Shown here in pieces: positions 12,201-23,962 of a DNA stretch of 64,000 bases; within the stretch, counting starts at the first letter, position 1; each line of letters begins with the position of its first letter. The DNA comes from Ganoderma boninense (taxonomy: Eukaryota; Basidiomycota; Agaricomycetes; Polyporales; Polyporaceae), in contig CM035309.1 in assembly GCA_002900995.3 (NCBI GenBank), positions 2,672,389 to 2,736,388 on the forward strand. The letters are read 5' to 3'. The notes beneath the pieces are model-generated. The model did not search any database and was not told where the DNA came from. It saw only the letters and a list, made by a program, of their open reading frames with translations. The position numbers were made by a program, and so were the translations under genes.

Positions 12201-13207
12201 CGGGCCTGCGCCGCTAGCCGCGCACGACTAACGCAACCTGCGGCCCATTGACGACGAGACGGATCAGCTTTGAATGTATTCTGCCACAATATTAGCAGGC
12301 TCCGACCCAGTAAGTCGCTGTTCACTCCACCACCTGAGTCCCCCCGTTAACATCACCCTGCGGCACTTCTCCGAGGAAGACCATCCACGCATCTAGCTCT
12401 GGCACACGGCTTACTGCCTTGTAATGCACTGTTCAGATCGTTCTTGCAACTATCGCTCACTCCATCACCGACAAGCTCATTCTGTGGTCGTGAGTAGTGG
12501 TCTATCCGATGTCCCATTCCGGTGCACCCGTTGACGTGTCTATAGTGACCATCCAGCCTGATGTCGTTCTGACCCGGCCGCAGGACCCTTGGTCCGCGGT
12601 GATGCTGTAGCGGTCAGCACGATCGTAGTGAAGAGCGAACGGTGGCATCAGCTGCCGCCGAGGAGATGAAAGACTCCAAGAATAGTGAGTTTGAGAACAT
12701 TGTGCCGCTATCGCCAACCCTGTCAACCGTTACTGTAGGCTGTCTCCCACTCGCGCTCCTGGCATCAAGCCCCATGAGGCACACCCGGTCCTTAAGCTCG
12801 GACGGAGATGAAGCTCAACAGGATGCGAGCAAGTCCCTCGTGCAGGTCGTGTGCCTTGTGCTGGACCCAAAGACGGACGACGTGTCGTGGCCATCCCACT
12901 CATGGTGTATGGGATCGGCTGCGCAGCGTCGCTTTCGCATGCGGTCCTGCTCCTGCTGGCGACCTCACAGACTGGGCTATTGGGGGGAGGGTCTCTCACG
13001 ATGAAGGACTTGCAGACGGGGTTTGAGTGTCCCTCGTGCCACCGGATGGGCCAGCGGCGCCCCTTCCTTCCCTTCCATGACGGGCTGCGAGTCAAACCTA
13101 TTAGCGGACCACACCGCGGACTTCGCACCCTGATTTTTCTGCGGAGGTCGGACTATAACGTTATAGATCCTGCACGAGAGAAACCGCTGGACGTCCCTGT
13201 TGCCGTC
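9250..13207 (+). repeat. R repeat family, copy R3 (longest copy)
   Basis: Aligns along its length with R1, R4 and R5. The start (about 9440-9560) matches 26150-26270 and 47180-47300. The segment around 11060-11340 is the best conserved core, and the telomere-like pair is at 11362-11374. Sequence at 11480-11900 matches the 5' part of the flavoprotein locus in R2. It carries, undisturbed, the site where the LTR element sits in R4 (about 11800-11830). Its last 100 bases (13110-13207) match 49455-49557 in R5, so R continues into the N gap. No intact gene was found. Confidence 0.75.
11362..11374 (-). repeat. Two telomere-like TTAGGG units in R3
   Basis: TAACCCTAACCCT at the same position within the repeat as in R1, R4 and R5. 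Confidence 0.9.
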
Positions 13208-13307
13208 NNNNNNNNNNNNNNNNNNNNNNNNNNNNNNNNNNNNNNNNNNNNNNNNNNNNNNNNNNNNNNNNNNNNNNNNNNNNNNNNNNNNNNNNNNNNN
13301 NNNNNNN
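13208..13307. other. Assembly gap, exactly 100 N
   Basis: A run of exactly 100 N, the usual placeholder for a gap of unknown length. The left edge is R sequence that continues in R5 at about 49558. Confidence 1.
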
Positions 13308-13927
13308 ACTTTCGCGATTGTTGTGGCTAGGCTTCGGAGGAGAGCCGGAGTACGCCCATTGCCTTGTACTCTCAGACTATATAAATCTCAAGGAGAGGTG
13401 TTGATGGCGCATTGAACTTTAAGACGATGTCCACACCATCTCAGTTCTAGGGTCTGTGTCTGAAAGGAATCCCTCGCTAATCTGGCGATGCAGGCACTGA
13501 TTTTCACAAGATACACACATTTTCCCCTCCAGCGTCCTCCATAACAGCGTTCTGCATGGGAACAATCAGATTTTGCATGAGGCTCAACTGGCTGCCCTTT
13601 TTCTGCGTCATGGCAGCCGGTATTTGGATCCCCCAGGATGACTTCAGATCGTGCTCCCATCAGTCCATGGAATCAGAACCCTCCACATTGAACCTTGGCA
13701 TCTTCGTGTTCTAGGCATCTCTTAGGGCCCCACCGTGTGTCCGGCCCTCAGGCTTGCATATGTCTAAGTCTAGATTGGGACAGGTTCATGGCGCCGTGCT
13801 TGCTTTTAAAGTTGGAGTGGATTCGCTTGATATATCATCCCACAGACCACGTCAAACTTCAGACTCGTTGTACATCGCCCTACTGTCGTATCGTCTCTCT
13901 TCAATATCCCGGATGGGTTGGAACACC
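13308..13927 (+). other. Upstream region of the P450 gene
   Basis: No gene is recognised. A TATATAAAT motif at 13378-13386 looks like a TATA box but lies about 540 bp before the P450 start codon, so its target is uncertain. Confidence 0.4.
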
Positions 13928-16156
13928 ATGTCCGAGTATCAAACGTGCCTATACGCAGCGCCTTGTTTTGCCTCGGTGCGTTTCTCAATCAAGCCTGCTT
14001 GACTGGTCCTCATCTGAATCCTGACTTCGCAACAGGCGGCTTGGGCTGGACTCCTCCACAGATACACCCTTCGCGGAGATTTCGTCCTCGTCGGCCACGC
14101 CATTGGTTTTACAGCTCTCTACATCGGTCTCGGCAGCGCGTCTGTTCTGTCGGATGTCGCCCTCAGGACCTCTGTGGAGCTCTCCGCACTCTATACTCTG
14201 ACTCTCGTCTTGATCACCCTCACGTATCGGCTCTCTCCGTGGCATCCTCTGGCATCGTACCCTGGACCGCTCATAGCCAGGTCAACGAGCCTCTGGTTGA
14301 CTTACACATCGTCCACGGGGAAGCGCTATCTCATCCTCGATGCTCTCCACGCTCGCTATGGGCCATTTGTCCGCATCGGTATGCACAAATCGCATCTTGG
14401 AGTACCACCCTGGCTGACGTCTCCTGCGCTCAGGACCAAACGCACTGTCCATCAACTCTCCCAGCGCTGTGCCACTGTACACTAGCGCGGAGAAGAGCGA
14501 GATGTACCGTTATCCCGGCCACCACGGCGGGACGGCGCTGTTCTTCAAACAGGACAGTGCTGACGTGCATCGCATGCGAAGGCGCCTTTGGTCACCGATA
14601 TTTTCCCCAGGCGGGTATGTCCGCTTTCGCCGCTTCGAGTATGATACAGGATCCGACTGACCTGAGGGACAAATTGCTTGTTCTAGCATTGCAGACCTCG
14701 TACCTCAGCTTGAACGACGGACTGTACAGCTGCTGAAGACTCTGGAACGACGACAGGCGGAGACGGAGAAGGGCTTCTTGGACTTCTCCGAGACGATGTA
14801 CCACTGGGCGCACGACTTCATGGTATGTGTCTCGCGCAGTCGCTTCTCCCATGAACTAAGTTTCCTCGCATTCTACAGGGAGACATGGTTTTCAGTGGAT
14901 GCAACAGATTTGTACGTACCCTTGTTCAGGCTCACACATTTTCTCTGCTCATCCACCTCGTAGGAAATGATGAGGAATGGCGACAAACACAATATTATCG
15001 GGGTAGGAAAGCGAGCGATGGCCATGTTGGACATGTGAGTATACACTTGTCCTGCTCCTTCGCGACGCTTATAGGTTTTTGCTCAGCCTCGGACAGTCCC
15101 CTTGGCTCATGGACATCCTGTGGCACCTTCCGCTCACGGCACGGATGCGCGCACACGAGAAGAACGCAGCGGAGATGATGCGTACTCGCGTAAAGGCAGT
15201 AGACCTCCCTGGATACCGGGACCTCTCTTCGTACCTCGTCAGTGTCGTCCTTTTCATGCAGTAAGAGTCTTATGCCTCCTGTACAGATTGACGGCGATGT
15301 GTGCCTGAAGGATCTCGAGGCTGACGCGATTGTCGCAATAATCGGAGGTGAGTTCTCACATTCCACGCATCGGCCGCTCGTCTAACAAGAAGTGTTCGTA
15401 TAGGGTCCGACAACACTTCGATCACAGTCACCTTCGCCATTTATTTCCTCTTGGCCGCCCCAGAATACCACCGTCGCCTCAGGAAGGAGCTCGACGATGC
15501 GTTCCCAGACCCAGCTTCTCCACTGTCCCTGGCCACGCTGGCCGAACTCGAGTTCTTGGACGCCGTGATCAACGAGACGTTGCGACTCACATCCCCATAC
15601 TTCAACCCTCGTATCATTGGCCGTGGTGGGTCGGTTCTGGATGGCAAGTACATACCCGCAGGCACGGTCATCGCGCTCGCAGCCCACTCGCAGCAAGTCA
15701 GCCCGGACAACTTCTATCCGTCTCCGCAGGTAAGCAACGTTCAGTGAATGATATGGACTGGGTGCTGATGCGTGCGATGCGCAGGCATTCCTTCCAGACA
15801 GGTGGCTGCCTGAGGGTCTAGGTCCGGAGACGAGGACGAACAAGGCGATGCTCGCATCTTTCTCGTACGGTACGTCGTGATTTGGCGTCTTGCAATTGTG
15901 AATGTCAGTGTCTGATCCAATCTTGGAAGGAGCACATTCGTGCATCGGGAAGGTACTCGCGTATCACCAGATGCGGCTGGCTCTGGCGCGTCTACTGCTG
16001 ACATTCGACTTCGAGCTCCAGGATGGCTTCGACATCGCTGGGTTCCGTGCTGGTATTCTCAACATGCGCACGATGTTCCTGGAGAAACAGATGTATGTCA
16101 AGGTCACTCCCCGCCCCGGAGTTGATCTGGATGCCTTGGTGAGCGCATTGGAGTAG
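13928..16156 (+). CDS. Cytochrome P450 monooxygenase, 557 aa, 11 exons
   Basis: A haem-thiolate monooxygenase, presumably anchored in the ER membrane. Exons are 13928-13975, 14036-14378, 14434-14614, 14687-14822, 14879-14911, 14964-15034, 15075-15237, 15287-15347, 15404-15729, 15785-15869 and 15930-16156. They sum to 1674 nt in one open frame. The start was chosen because ATG 13928 splices in frame into the membrane region. Two hydrophobic helices lie at about residues 25-75, followed by a SYPGP hinge. The I-helix reads GGSDNTS (about 345-351), with Asn where the family usually has the first Thr after Asp. The K-helix ExxR is ETLR (about 403-406) and the following PxRW is PDRW. The haem loop FSYGAHSCIG is split by the last intron, with Cys at about 487 and His in place of the usual Arg. 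The substrate is unknown. It lies next to hydrolase 1, about 830 bp upstream. Confidence 0.9.
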
Positions 16157-16989
16157 ATAGTTGTAAAACCTTATTCCTAGGTTCCGGTATTTAATGAATT
16201 GAACCAGCGCTGCCTGCGATATCAGTGTACTCACTCATCATGTGAGGTAGAGCCAATGGAGAACCGCAGTTTGAGTTGATCATCAGCAAAACTGCAAACA
16301 TGTCCTGCCGACATGCCGGCACTTCTTTCACGGGAATTTCATAGACTGCTCTGCCCTGAAATCCCTGCAATCCTCGCAAGTATTTTCGGGGTGTGGTATG
16401 GTTCAATTCTCATTTGCACGCGAATACAACGAAATTTGGGTCATGTGTGAGCATTGTCATCATTGCCTTACAACACAAGCTTTTGTTTTCAGTTTTGCAG
16501 ACGATAGTGCTTAGAGTGATGCAAGCACGCGTTGCCGCGACATTGTTGCACGAAAGTAAGGCTCGGGAGGGCTCGAAGCGGACATTATTGCAGTCCCATC
16601 GACCATATTGTCTGCATGTCTGTACTCAATGTGTGTGAGAGCCTGGTCAGCATCACTCACACGGACTACCTCATCAATTCCAGCATGAATTCTCCTTTTC
16701 CTGGTTCATGGCGGCCTTGAGTGTGCCATAACACATCATTATCGACGGGCGAATTCGAACCTGTATTTATCGTGGGAATCCAAATTACCGCCGCCGACGC
16801 CGTACGGATCTGGTTCCTACCTTCTTGACGGGGTGGCCTGACCTTCCATGCAAGGCTCGGACCTTTTCCGGGTGCCTTCACACAGCTGCGTCCGTTCTTC
16901 AGTATATCTCCCTCAATAGCCCCACCGTCATCCGCTTCGCATTCGTATCTTTGCCTCCAAGTTGCTCCTCCACCGTCACCATCTCCAAG
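16157..16989 (+). other. P450 to hydrolase-1 intergenic region with a conserved hydrolase upstream segment
   Basis: The last ~380 bp (from about 16610, beginning TGTCTGTACTCAATGTGTG) align with 32717-33130 and 51436-51845, upstream of hydrolases 2 and 3. The shared segment ends in a TATATCTCCCTCAATA-type stretch about 75 bp before the start codon. It probably holds the hydrolase promoter. No other gene is seen. Confidence 0.6.
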
Positions 16990-18273
16990 ATGTCAAATAC
17001 TACCTTCACCGAGACATGGCTAGACGGCCGGGATGGACACCACTTCTACACCAGAACCTACCCCGCGACGGTTCCCCAGAAAGCGGTACTCGTGTTCGTC
17101 CACGGGTTCGGCGACCACATCTCTCGCTACGAAGACATCCACCCACGGTTCGCCGCCCACGGCATCACGGTCTTCGCCTACGACATGCGCGGATTCGGGC
17201 GGACGGCGCTAGATAAGGAGCACTGCAGCCCAGGCGAGCTGTACGGCAAGACGAGTCGCCCGGTCGAGCTCGGAGACCTGGACTGGTGGGTGAACCACGT
17301 CGCAGATACCTACCCCAACGTACCCATCTTCGTCATGGGGCACTCAGCAGTACGTACTTCGCATCTTTACCCTCTGGAAGCCCGAATGTGACTTATTTTA
17401 AGGGCGGCGGGATGGTGCTTGCATTTGGAGCACTCTCTGGGCCACCTCCCTTCCCAGAGACGGTGGCGAAGGTCTCCGGAATCATCGCCCAGTGCCCGCT
17501 CGTGCGCCTGACGTACCCCACCTCGAAGGTCGTCACGGGTTTGGCGGGAGTGCTCAGCAAAGTCTCGCCCAACCTCCAGATCCCTGCTCCCATGCCCGAA
17601 AACGTACGTGACGTGCATTGCAGCCTGTCTTGGGGCGACCTGTCTCACTGCTATGAACACCACAGAGATTCTCGCATGATCCCGCTGTCACGGAGGCTTT
17701 GTTGAACGATCCTCTCCGCATGCCGAAAGGAACAGTGCGCGGCTTGCACGACATGCTCTCCCAGGTCCGTCGTGGTGCTGCTCTTGCAGCCTTGAATCTC
17801 ATCACCTCATATTCCGCGCACAGGGCGAGGAGCTCCTGCAAACAGGGTACAAACGTTGGCCGAACAATCTCCCTGTATGTTCACCGGTCGCTTCATCTCA
17901 AACTGCCCAGGTGAACCTTTTCGTCCCACAGATGATCACCACCTGGGGTACTGCCGACGAGGTAAGGATCAAGCACTCGATACGATGCGCAGCGGCTCGC
18001 ATTTCTCACGTCCGCCCTCCACAGGTCAACTGTCATAAATCCGGAGTGGCGTTCTACAAGAAGCTACAAATTGAGGACAAGAAACTTGTTGAGTACGACG
18101 TGAGTGCCGCTCGCCATCCCATCCTGCATCCCTGTCATGTCATCTGACTAGGACCCGGACCCCAGGGTGCCCTACACGACCTCCTGCACGAAGCTGGAGA
18201 CATCCCTGATAGGGTTATCGGGGAATACATTGCGTTTATCGAGGCACATCTGTCTGGACGTCTCGCTGCTTAG
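16990..18273 (+). CDS. Alpha/beta-hydrolase, monoacylglycerol-lipase type (serine aminopeptidase S33 fold), copy 1, 307 aa
   Basis: A serine hydrolase of the monoglyceride-lipase kind, which cleaves acyl esters of glycerol or related lipids; the true substrate is unknown. Seven exons are 16990-17349, 17403-17603, 17666-17764, 17824-17874, 17932-17961, 18025-18099 and 18166-18273, totalling 924 nt in frame. The oxyanion-region motif VHGFGDHISRY is near residue 40. The nucleophile elbow GHSAGG spans the first intron with Ser at about 119. The acid Asp is in GTADEV, on a 30-base exon, and the His is in GALHDLL near the C-terminus. No signal peptide is seen, so it is likely intracellular. It is the most diverged of the three paralogues and has a longer C-terminus than the other two (five extra residues). 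Confidence 0.9.
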
Positions 18274-19619
18274 GTCGTTCGCTTCATCTCATTCTGTGTA
18301 CGTACAAGGATAGGATACACACGTTGTGTATCTCCAGGAAAAAATGTTTGCATATGGCTAAAGTCTGAGAAAGACAGGGGCCTTGCACAGTGTTCGGCCC
18401 TAGTACTCGTCTGCACGATCTCTGTTGTGGTAGTGTAGTGCCGCGGGCCCCCTTCATCCCGGCTGCGCTCTCCGGATCCATAGGGATCCCAGATCCTGCT
18501 GTCCATCGCCGGCGATAGAAACCAGCTATCTAGAAACTGTGGGGCACAGCCCCGAAGGCACTATGTGTTTCGGTCGTTGCACAAAAGAAGGGGTACAGAT
18601 GTCCACGAGGTCGAGCACGCCGGTAGCTCTTTCACATGAATACTGAGTCGCGAGGATGCGAACAACGGAGGTTGTCAACGGTACCACATATCAGCTTCTG
18701 TTTCCTACAAGAAGTGTCTGGAAATAGACAGTGAAGGCAAAGAGGTCTTAGACCGGATCAGGTCATCAGACGTGGTCTCAAGGAGGGCGTGCAGCGGCTC
18801 CACTGTCCCGGAGGTCTGTTATGCCTCGCCATTGAAACTTCGAAGTCGTTCTTATGCCCGATACCGTCCAATCGGCGAGGACTGCAGCCAGTCGAGACTG
18901 GGAATTACCCGAACTTGAAAGGTGCGGCGGTGCAGCAAAGTTCAGCCAAATGTTTCGAGTGATGGACATTGACCTACCCAATTGACAATGGCGTCTGTAT
19001 AAATATACACCTCCCAATTTGAGGCTCCATATACCTTTTGTGTCCTGTGCATTGCTCAGCATCGAAGTCTCGGAGCTCAAAATGAATCCCGATCCTTCAC
19101 AGGACCTGTTTCAGAAATGCTTCCTGCTGATGCTCGTCGGGAATCCAAAGCTCATCAACGTCCATGCCAGGTCATCAAGCACTGGGCACGATGTGAGAAG
19201 TAAGCATAGCCATGGCCTGGAGGAAATGGACATACGATGTCCATGGAGATCCTGGCAGAGCGCCGAACACAAGCACAGATATCTACATAGCTGTGATAGT
19301 GGCCTGGGAAGATATTCTCTGTCTATCGTCGGTCAAAGCATGTCGTATCGGACCACTCTTCCATTTCACCAAGCCCCCGGAACCCGCATGCGGCCCAAGG
19401 TTAAGATGATTGCGGGGAACTTGATGGAAACATCCCAAATGTATCTGATTCCTGTCCCACTATCCCGGCCCAGGTCAAATTTGAGCGCGCCGCAGCATGA
19501 GTGGCTGTATCAGCTTCACAGAACCATGAGGCGTCACTGAGGTACCCCCGCGCTGTCCGAGAGAGAGCACCTTCAGTGCGACACCCTCTACCACAACTGC
19601 ACCCCCATCGACGTCCTCG
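18274..19619 (+). other. Hydrolase-MFS intergenic region
   Basis: The first part (about 18280-18720) is recognisable in blocks 2 and 3 (34410-34930, 53120-53650), including a CATCCCGGCTGC segment and a CCGGAAATGGACAGTGA-type segment. A TATAAATA at 18998-19005 is TATA-like. One frame is open at 19019-19540 but is not kept in blocks 2 and 3, so I do not call a gene. Confidence 0.45.
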
Positions 19620-21909
19620 ATGACCACAGACGCACCTGCCGTCATGGAAAAGTGAGCTCTCTACACTTACTGGTCAAGAAAGCCAAGCCATTCACAAAAC
19701 ATGCATAGTGACTCGCAACCCACTGAATTCAAGCGCGGCTTCAACTTCTGGATGGTATATGTCTCCAACCTCGTCGTAGACATGCTCTCTGCTCTGGACC
19801 TCGTAAGTCATCTCCTCGATGTTCTCCAGGATGCTGTGGCTTACTTTGTACCACACTCGCAGACTGCCGTCGCGATCGCGTTGCCGACCATAGTGGGTGA
19901 GCTGCACGGCACTGACTTCGTGTGGGCGGGGAGCGCGTATTCCATCGCCTCCACCGCCGTCCTTCCCTTCATCGGCAACCTCGCGTCCGCATTTGGGCGG
20001 AAGCCGGTTCTCCTCACATTCATCATCACATTCGCTGTTGGGTCTGCTATCTCGGGTGCCGCACAAAGCATGAATATGCTCATCGCCGGGCGAAGTTGGT
20101 TGACATCTCTACCCTCTGTGCTGTTGTGGCAGATACTCATATGAACGTTTAGCGATCCAGGGCTTCGGAGGTGGTGGGTGCATTGCAATCACAGAGATCA
20201 TATATGCCGACTTGGTGCCTCTGCGAGAGCGAGGAAAGTATCAAGGGATACAGGCAACGTGAGTAGTGCCTCCTAAGCAGTAACTCGTAGGACTAATAAA
20301 TGTGCCTTGTCAAGGGTATGGGCACTTGCTTGGTACGCATCTGACGCACGAGGTCAATGGCATGTAGTCTGACATCTCCTCCAGTGCAATTGGGCCGCCC
20401 ATAGGTGGAGCCCTCGCTGACCGGGGAGCGTGGCGATGGCTGTTCTTTCTCAACATCCCTCTGTGCGCCGTCGCGGTCGTCCTATCTGCTATATTCCTCC
20501 GTGTCCGTACACCAAAGACGGGCTTCCGCGAGAAGATCACCCAAATCGACTGGATGTGCGTGTATCTTTTCTTAGGGGATATGTGTTATTTTTGGCAGAG
20601 AGCTCACTTCATAATGGTTTGTAGCGGCATTGCTGTCATGGCCGGGAGTACAGTATCAATTCTTCTCGCCATTACCTGGGGCGGGATACAGTTCCCTTGG
20701 TCCTCTGCTCATGTCCTCGTGCCACTCGTCGTTGGAGCAGTTGGCCTCCTAGTGTTCTTTGCCATAGAGTTCCTGTGGTTGAAAGGTCCTACTGTACGTC
20801 TGTGGAACGCAGTCCTGGGCTCATGCTTACATCTGCTGCAGGTGCCTCGCTTTTTCTTCACAAACAGAACTACATTCAGCGGGTTTGTCTTGATACGCTC
20901 CAGATATGTCGCGCATATTACTGACATCCCATAGGTACATCGGCACGTTCTTCCATGGCATCGCTGCGTTAGCAACCATATGTGCGCATTCTCTCCCTAC
21001 CGCCGCATTGCTTGACTCATGTGCCAATTTAAGACTACCTCCCTGTGTACTTCCAAGCCTCAATCGGCGTTTCCGCCATCCGTTCGAGCATCTACGACTT
21101 CGCGCTCGCGCTCACCATCCCGCCCTTCGCCATCCTCACCGGGCTGTCTGTGCAGATCATCGGCCGCTACCACCCGCAGAACTTCGTCGGGTGGATGCTC
21201 ATCATCGTCGGGTTCGGCGTGCTGTCCACCCTCGACGAGCATAGCTCACGCGCGGCATACATCGGGAGCCAGATACCGCTCGCGGTCGGCCTGGGCATTG
21301 TGTGGATCAGCACGCAGTTCCCAATCCTCGCGCCGCTCCCATTCTCGAACAGCGCGCACGCGCTATCGTTCTTCACCTTCATCCGCTGTTTCGCACAGGT
21401 GCGTTGACCTGACTCGTCCAGCACCCAGCAGCTTCGCACGGTGCTGATGTTAATGTGTCAATGCACTACACAGAGCTGGGGCATCGTGCTGGGAGGCACG
21501 ATCCTGCAGAACACGCTGCTCAAGAAGCTGCCCAGCTCGTTCACATCGCAGTTCCCGCAGGGCGTGCAGATCGCATACGCAATCATCCCCACGATTGCGG
21601 GCCTGCCCGAGCCGCTGCAGGGCCAGGTGCGCGCGGCGTTCGCACAGGCGACGCGCCTGATCTGGCAGGTCATGCTCGGGGTGTCGGGCGCGGGGTTTCT
21701 GTCTGTGTTCTTGATGCATGAGGTGACGCTCCGTGAGGACAGGGACGCGCAGTGGGGCTTGCAGGACGAGAAGGACAAAGATAACGAGACGGGGGTGGGG
21801 GAGAAGGAGGTGAGTGTATTTCTCGTTCCGGAGTATTCGAGATGTGACAGGACTGAAAGGGATCACGTAGGGCGACTCGACGGAGGGGGCTGTTCCATTG
21901 GGTGTTTGA
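19620..21909 (+). CDS. MFS drug:H+ antiporter-like transporter, 549 aa, 12 exons (only intact copy)
   Basis: A plasma-membrane export protein of the major facilitator superfamily, closest in motif pattern to 14-helix drug/H+ antiporters. Exons are 19620-19651, 19709-19802, 19863-20094, 20153-20258, 20315-20332, 20385-20555, 20625-20793, 20842-20882, 20935-20981, 21034-21398, 21474-21809 and 21871-21909, totalling 1650 nt in frame. Landmarks are FVWAGSAYSIASTAVLPF in the first helices, SAFGRKPV in the loop after helix 2, AGRTIQGFGGGG at helix 4, IGPPIGGALADRGAWRW, and a charged C-terminal tail rich in Asp, Glu and Lys. The third intron starts with GTTGGT, a weak donor; the truncated copies in blocks 2 and 3 have GTGAGT there. 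The start at 19620 is the first ATG in frame that I can see; the first exon is short and less certain. It could export a product of neighbouring enzymes (inference). Confidence 0.88.
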
Positions 21910-22959
21910 AGGGTGGCGTGTCTCTCACTGAGAGATGCGCTTGGGCACATTTGAGTTTCATGTTACTGTTAGCGATTTCCGCTGTGCGCTTCTTGGTCGG
22001 TTCGAACTAGAATATTTATATTTTGTCAGACACGGACAAGAATCTATAGTGAGTGTGGCTGCGTAGAAGTCTCCACCATTGTGAATTATTCTCACATCTC
22101 TGGACAGCCTGTTGATTTTTACTTGCCGTGAACACTGGTGTGCGATGGGTGAGAACAGCGTCTACACAACGAATCACAATGTCAGGAAGTTGAATAAAAA
22201 TTGTATCTGACTGGACTGTTGGGAAAAGGAAGTAGAATACCTGTCGTACCCATAAATAGATGAGCTGCCAGTGGACTGCGTTTCTATCGCTTCGCAACCA
22301 CAGCCTGTCCCGACCATGTAGCTCCTCATGATTAAGACGAGGTACCTTCGGCACCTTGTTGCACTTCCATGACTTCGATGTAATCATGCATTTGTCATGC
22401 AAACATGACAGCGCAGACGCCATCATACTCAGAAGCCCGCCGCACTCGAAGCACATGGATTACAAGATGATGAATCCACGATCGCGGAGATATAGGGCCA
22501 CCGAGACAGAACATTGATATGCCGACACCCCGCGCCTCGGAAGGACTCATCCGGAAACTGTATTTTTGCTTCGTTCGGAACACGATGAAGAAACTTCACA
22601 TACAGAGTGGCGGCGAGTGGAATCCTTCGGCAAGTCAGAGCCGCCAGCTGGAGACTTGCGAAAGGAGATGCCAGGGGTCCTTGGCAAGAACATCGCCCAA
22701 TGTCCACAGTCAAAGTTTGCTTACATTGCCCCTTTACGTTCATCTCTCCGCCGGGGCTGCCCTGAGCTGCTTTGCAAAGCTGTTTTGCTTCTCGACTGTG
22801 TCTGATGCATGCTCAGTGTAGGGTGTCACTGTCAAGAGAATATCTCTTTGGGAGATACACTCTCCGAGCCACCGGTCAGTGGTCCTTATTAGGATCTACA
22901 TGACTTTAGACTTTTGACTAATTCATGTCTAGTATCAACCATCCTCAATTTATATTCCA
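21910..22959. other. MFS downstream region without recognisable gene
   Basis: No family motif was seen on either strand. Blocks 2 and 3 lack this segment together with the MFS 3' half, because their MFS remnant joins directly to the ICMT remnant. Confidence 0.4.
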
Positions 22960-23245
22960 TATGTACCATAGCCGACCGCGGAGCAGCGCATCTTCAACAC
23001 CGCGCCGGGGCCCTCGTGCCTTCCAGTGCCAGGACGAGCGGGTTTCAGTGCTTGCGAGGGGTCATATACCGATGAGACAGTGGGTGCCGAGGAGAATGAG
23101 TGCCGCCCCCATTTACGACGGGTGCCGGGCGCAGCTGTATAGGTTTGCCGTGACGAGCGTGTGATAGTCCTTGATCGACCGCGAAATCGAACGCGAACGG
23201 GAGCCCATCGCTCAGCGCTCAGCATGCGGGCGGGCGGAGAATGCA
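22960..23245 (-). pseudogene. Isoprenylcysteine methyltransferase-like remnant, block 1
   Basis: On the minus strand the text matches pieces of the longer ICMT gene at 50575-51296: a block equivalent to the EVVIKDDHSLVTTGPYRYV region (about 23140-23200) and the part after it. Stops and indels destroy the frame. The same remnant lies after the MFS in blocks 2 and 3. Confidence 0.6.
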
Positions 23246-23962
23246 TCCGAGCATGGCTATTGCTATTTCTGCCAAAAACTGACGCGTAAAACCTGAGAGT
23301 GTGTCAAGCGATGCCGCAGCGATGTCTCGACCATGGTCCTAAAATAAACAGTATACCAGCAGAGGAAAACCTGCAACACCGATGGCACCCAGGTGAATGA
23401 ACTCAACCCCAGGTCAAGTACCCCTAGTCCGAGTCGTCGCCGTGGGATAGAGCCTGCTGGAAGTGCAAAGATGGTGAGCATCCTGACCAATGCATTTGAG
23501 TCTTACCTGACATGTCATTGCTAGAACGAGGGAAATTGTCTTAGGGAGATGCGAACTAATCTCTTGAGATTTACAACGAGGTCCACCTTGGCTTGCGGCC
23601 GGTTGTGGGAGGCGAGAAGTTCATGCGCGCCTAGCACAATTTAGAGTTGTTCAAGTATTCCTTTTTCTCCTCAACATTACATAATACGGTAAAATATGTG
23701 GAATCTCTTCGAAGGCGGTGAACATGGAATCAAAGTTCATGTCCAGAATTCATCACGCTGTTGAATGCTGAGAGCATGAACCTTTCCCGGAGTACAAAAT
23801 TGCCCTGAGAACTTGATGCCGAGCCGTTCCCGGCGCATACTCCCTGACACAGTGCTGATATCAATCACAGACCTGGTATATGTATGGACCCACGGACCAA
23901 GGTATTACCCCCTGAACCGCCAGAGGCACCGGTCACCACAGCCCACCGCCAGTCTCCCAACG
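23246..23962. other. Upstream region of DUF6534a-1
   Basis: No gene is seen. Parts are shared with 40330-40877 and 57080-57632, including a CCTGAGAACT segment and the ACCACAGCCCACCGCCAGTC-type run just before the start codon, which probably belongs to the promoter or leader. Confidence 0.45.

Noticed and set aside
13918..14736. Alternative P450 start in the frame running from 13918
   Set aside because: That frame has no ATG and does not lead into the membrane helices. ATG 13928 with the 13976-14035 intron gives a continuous frame and an exact total length.
19019..19540. 173-codon frame after a TATAAATA motif
   Set aside because: Not conserved as a frame in blocks 2 and 3; no recognised domain.
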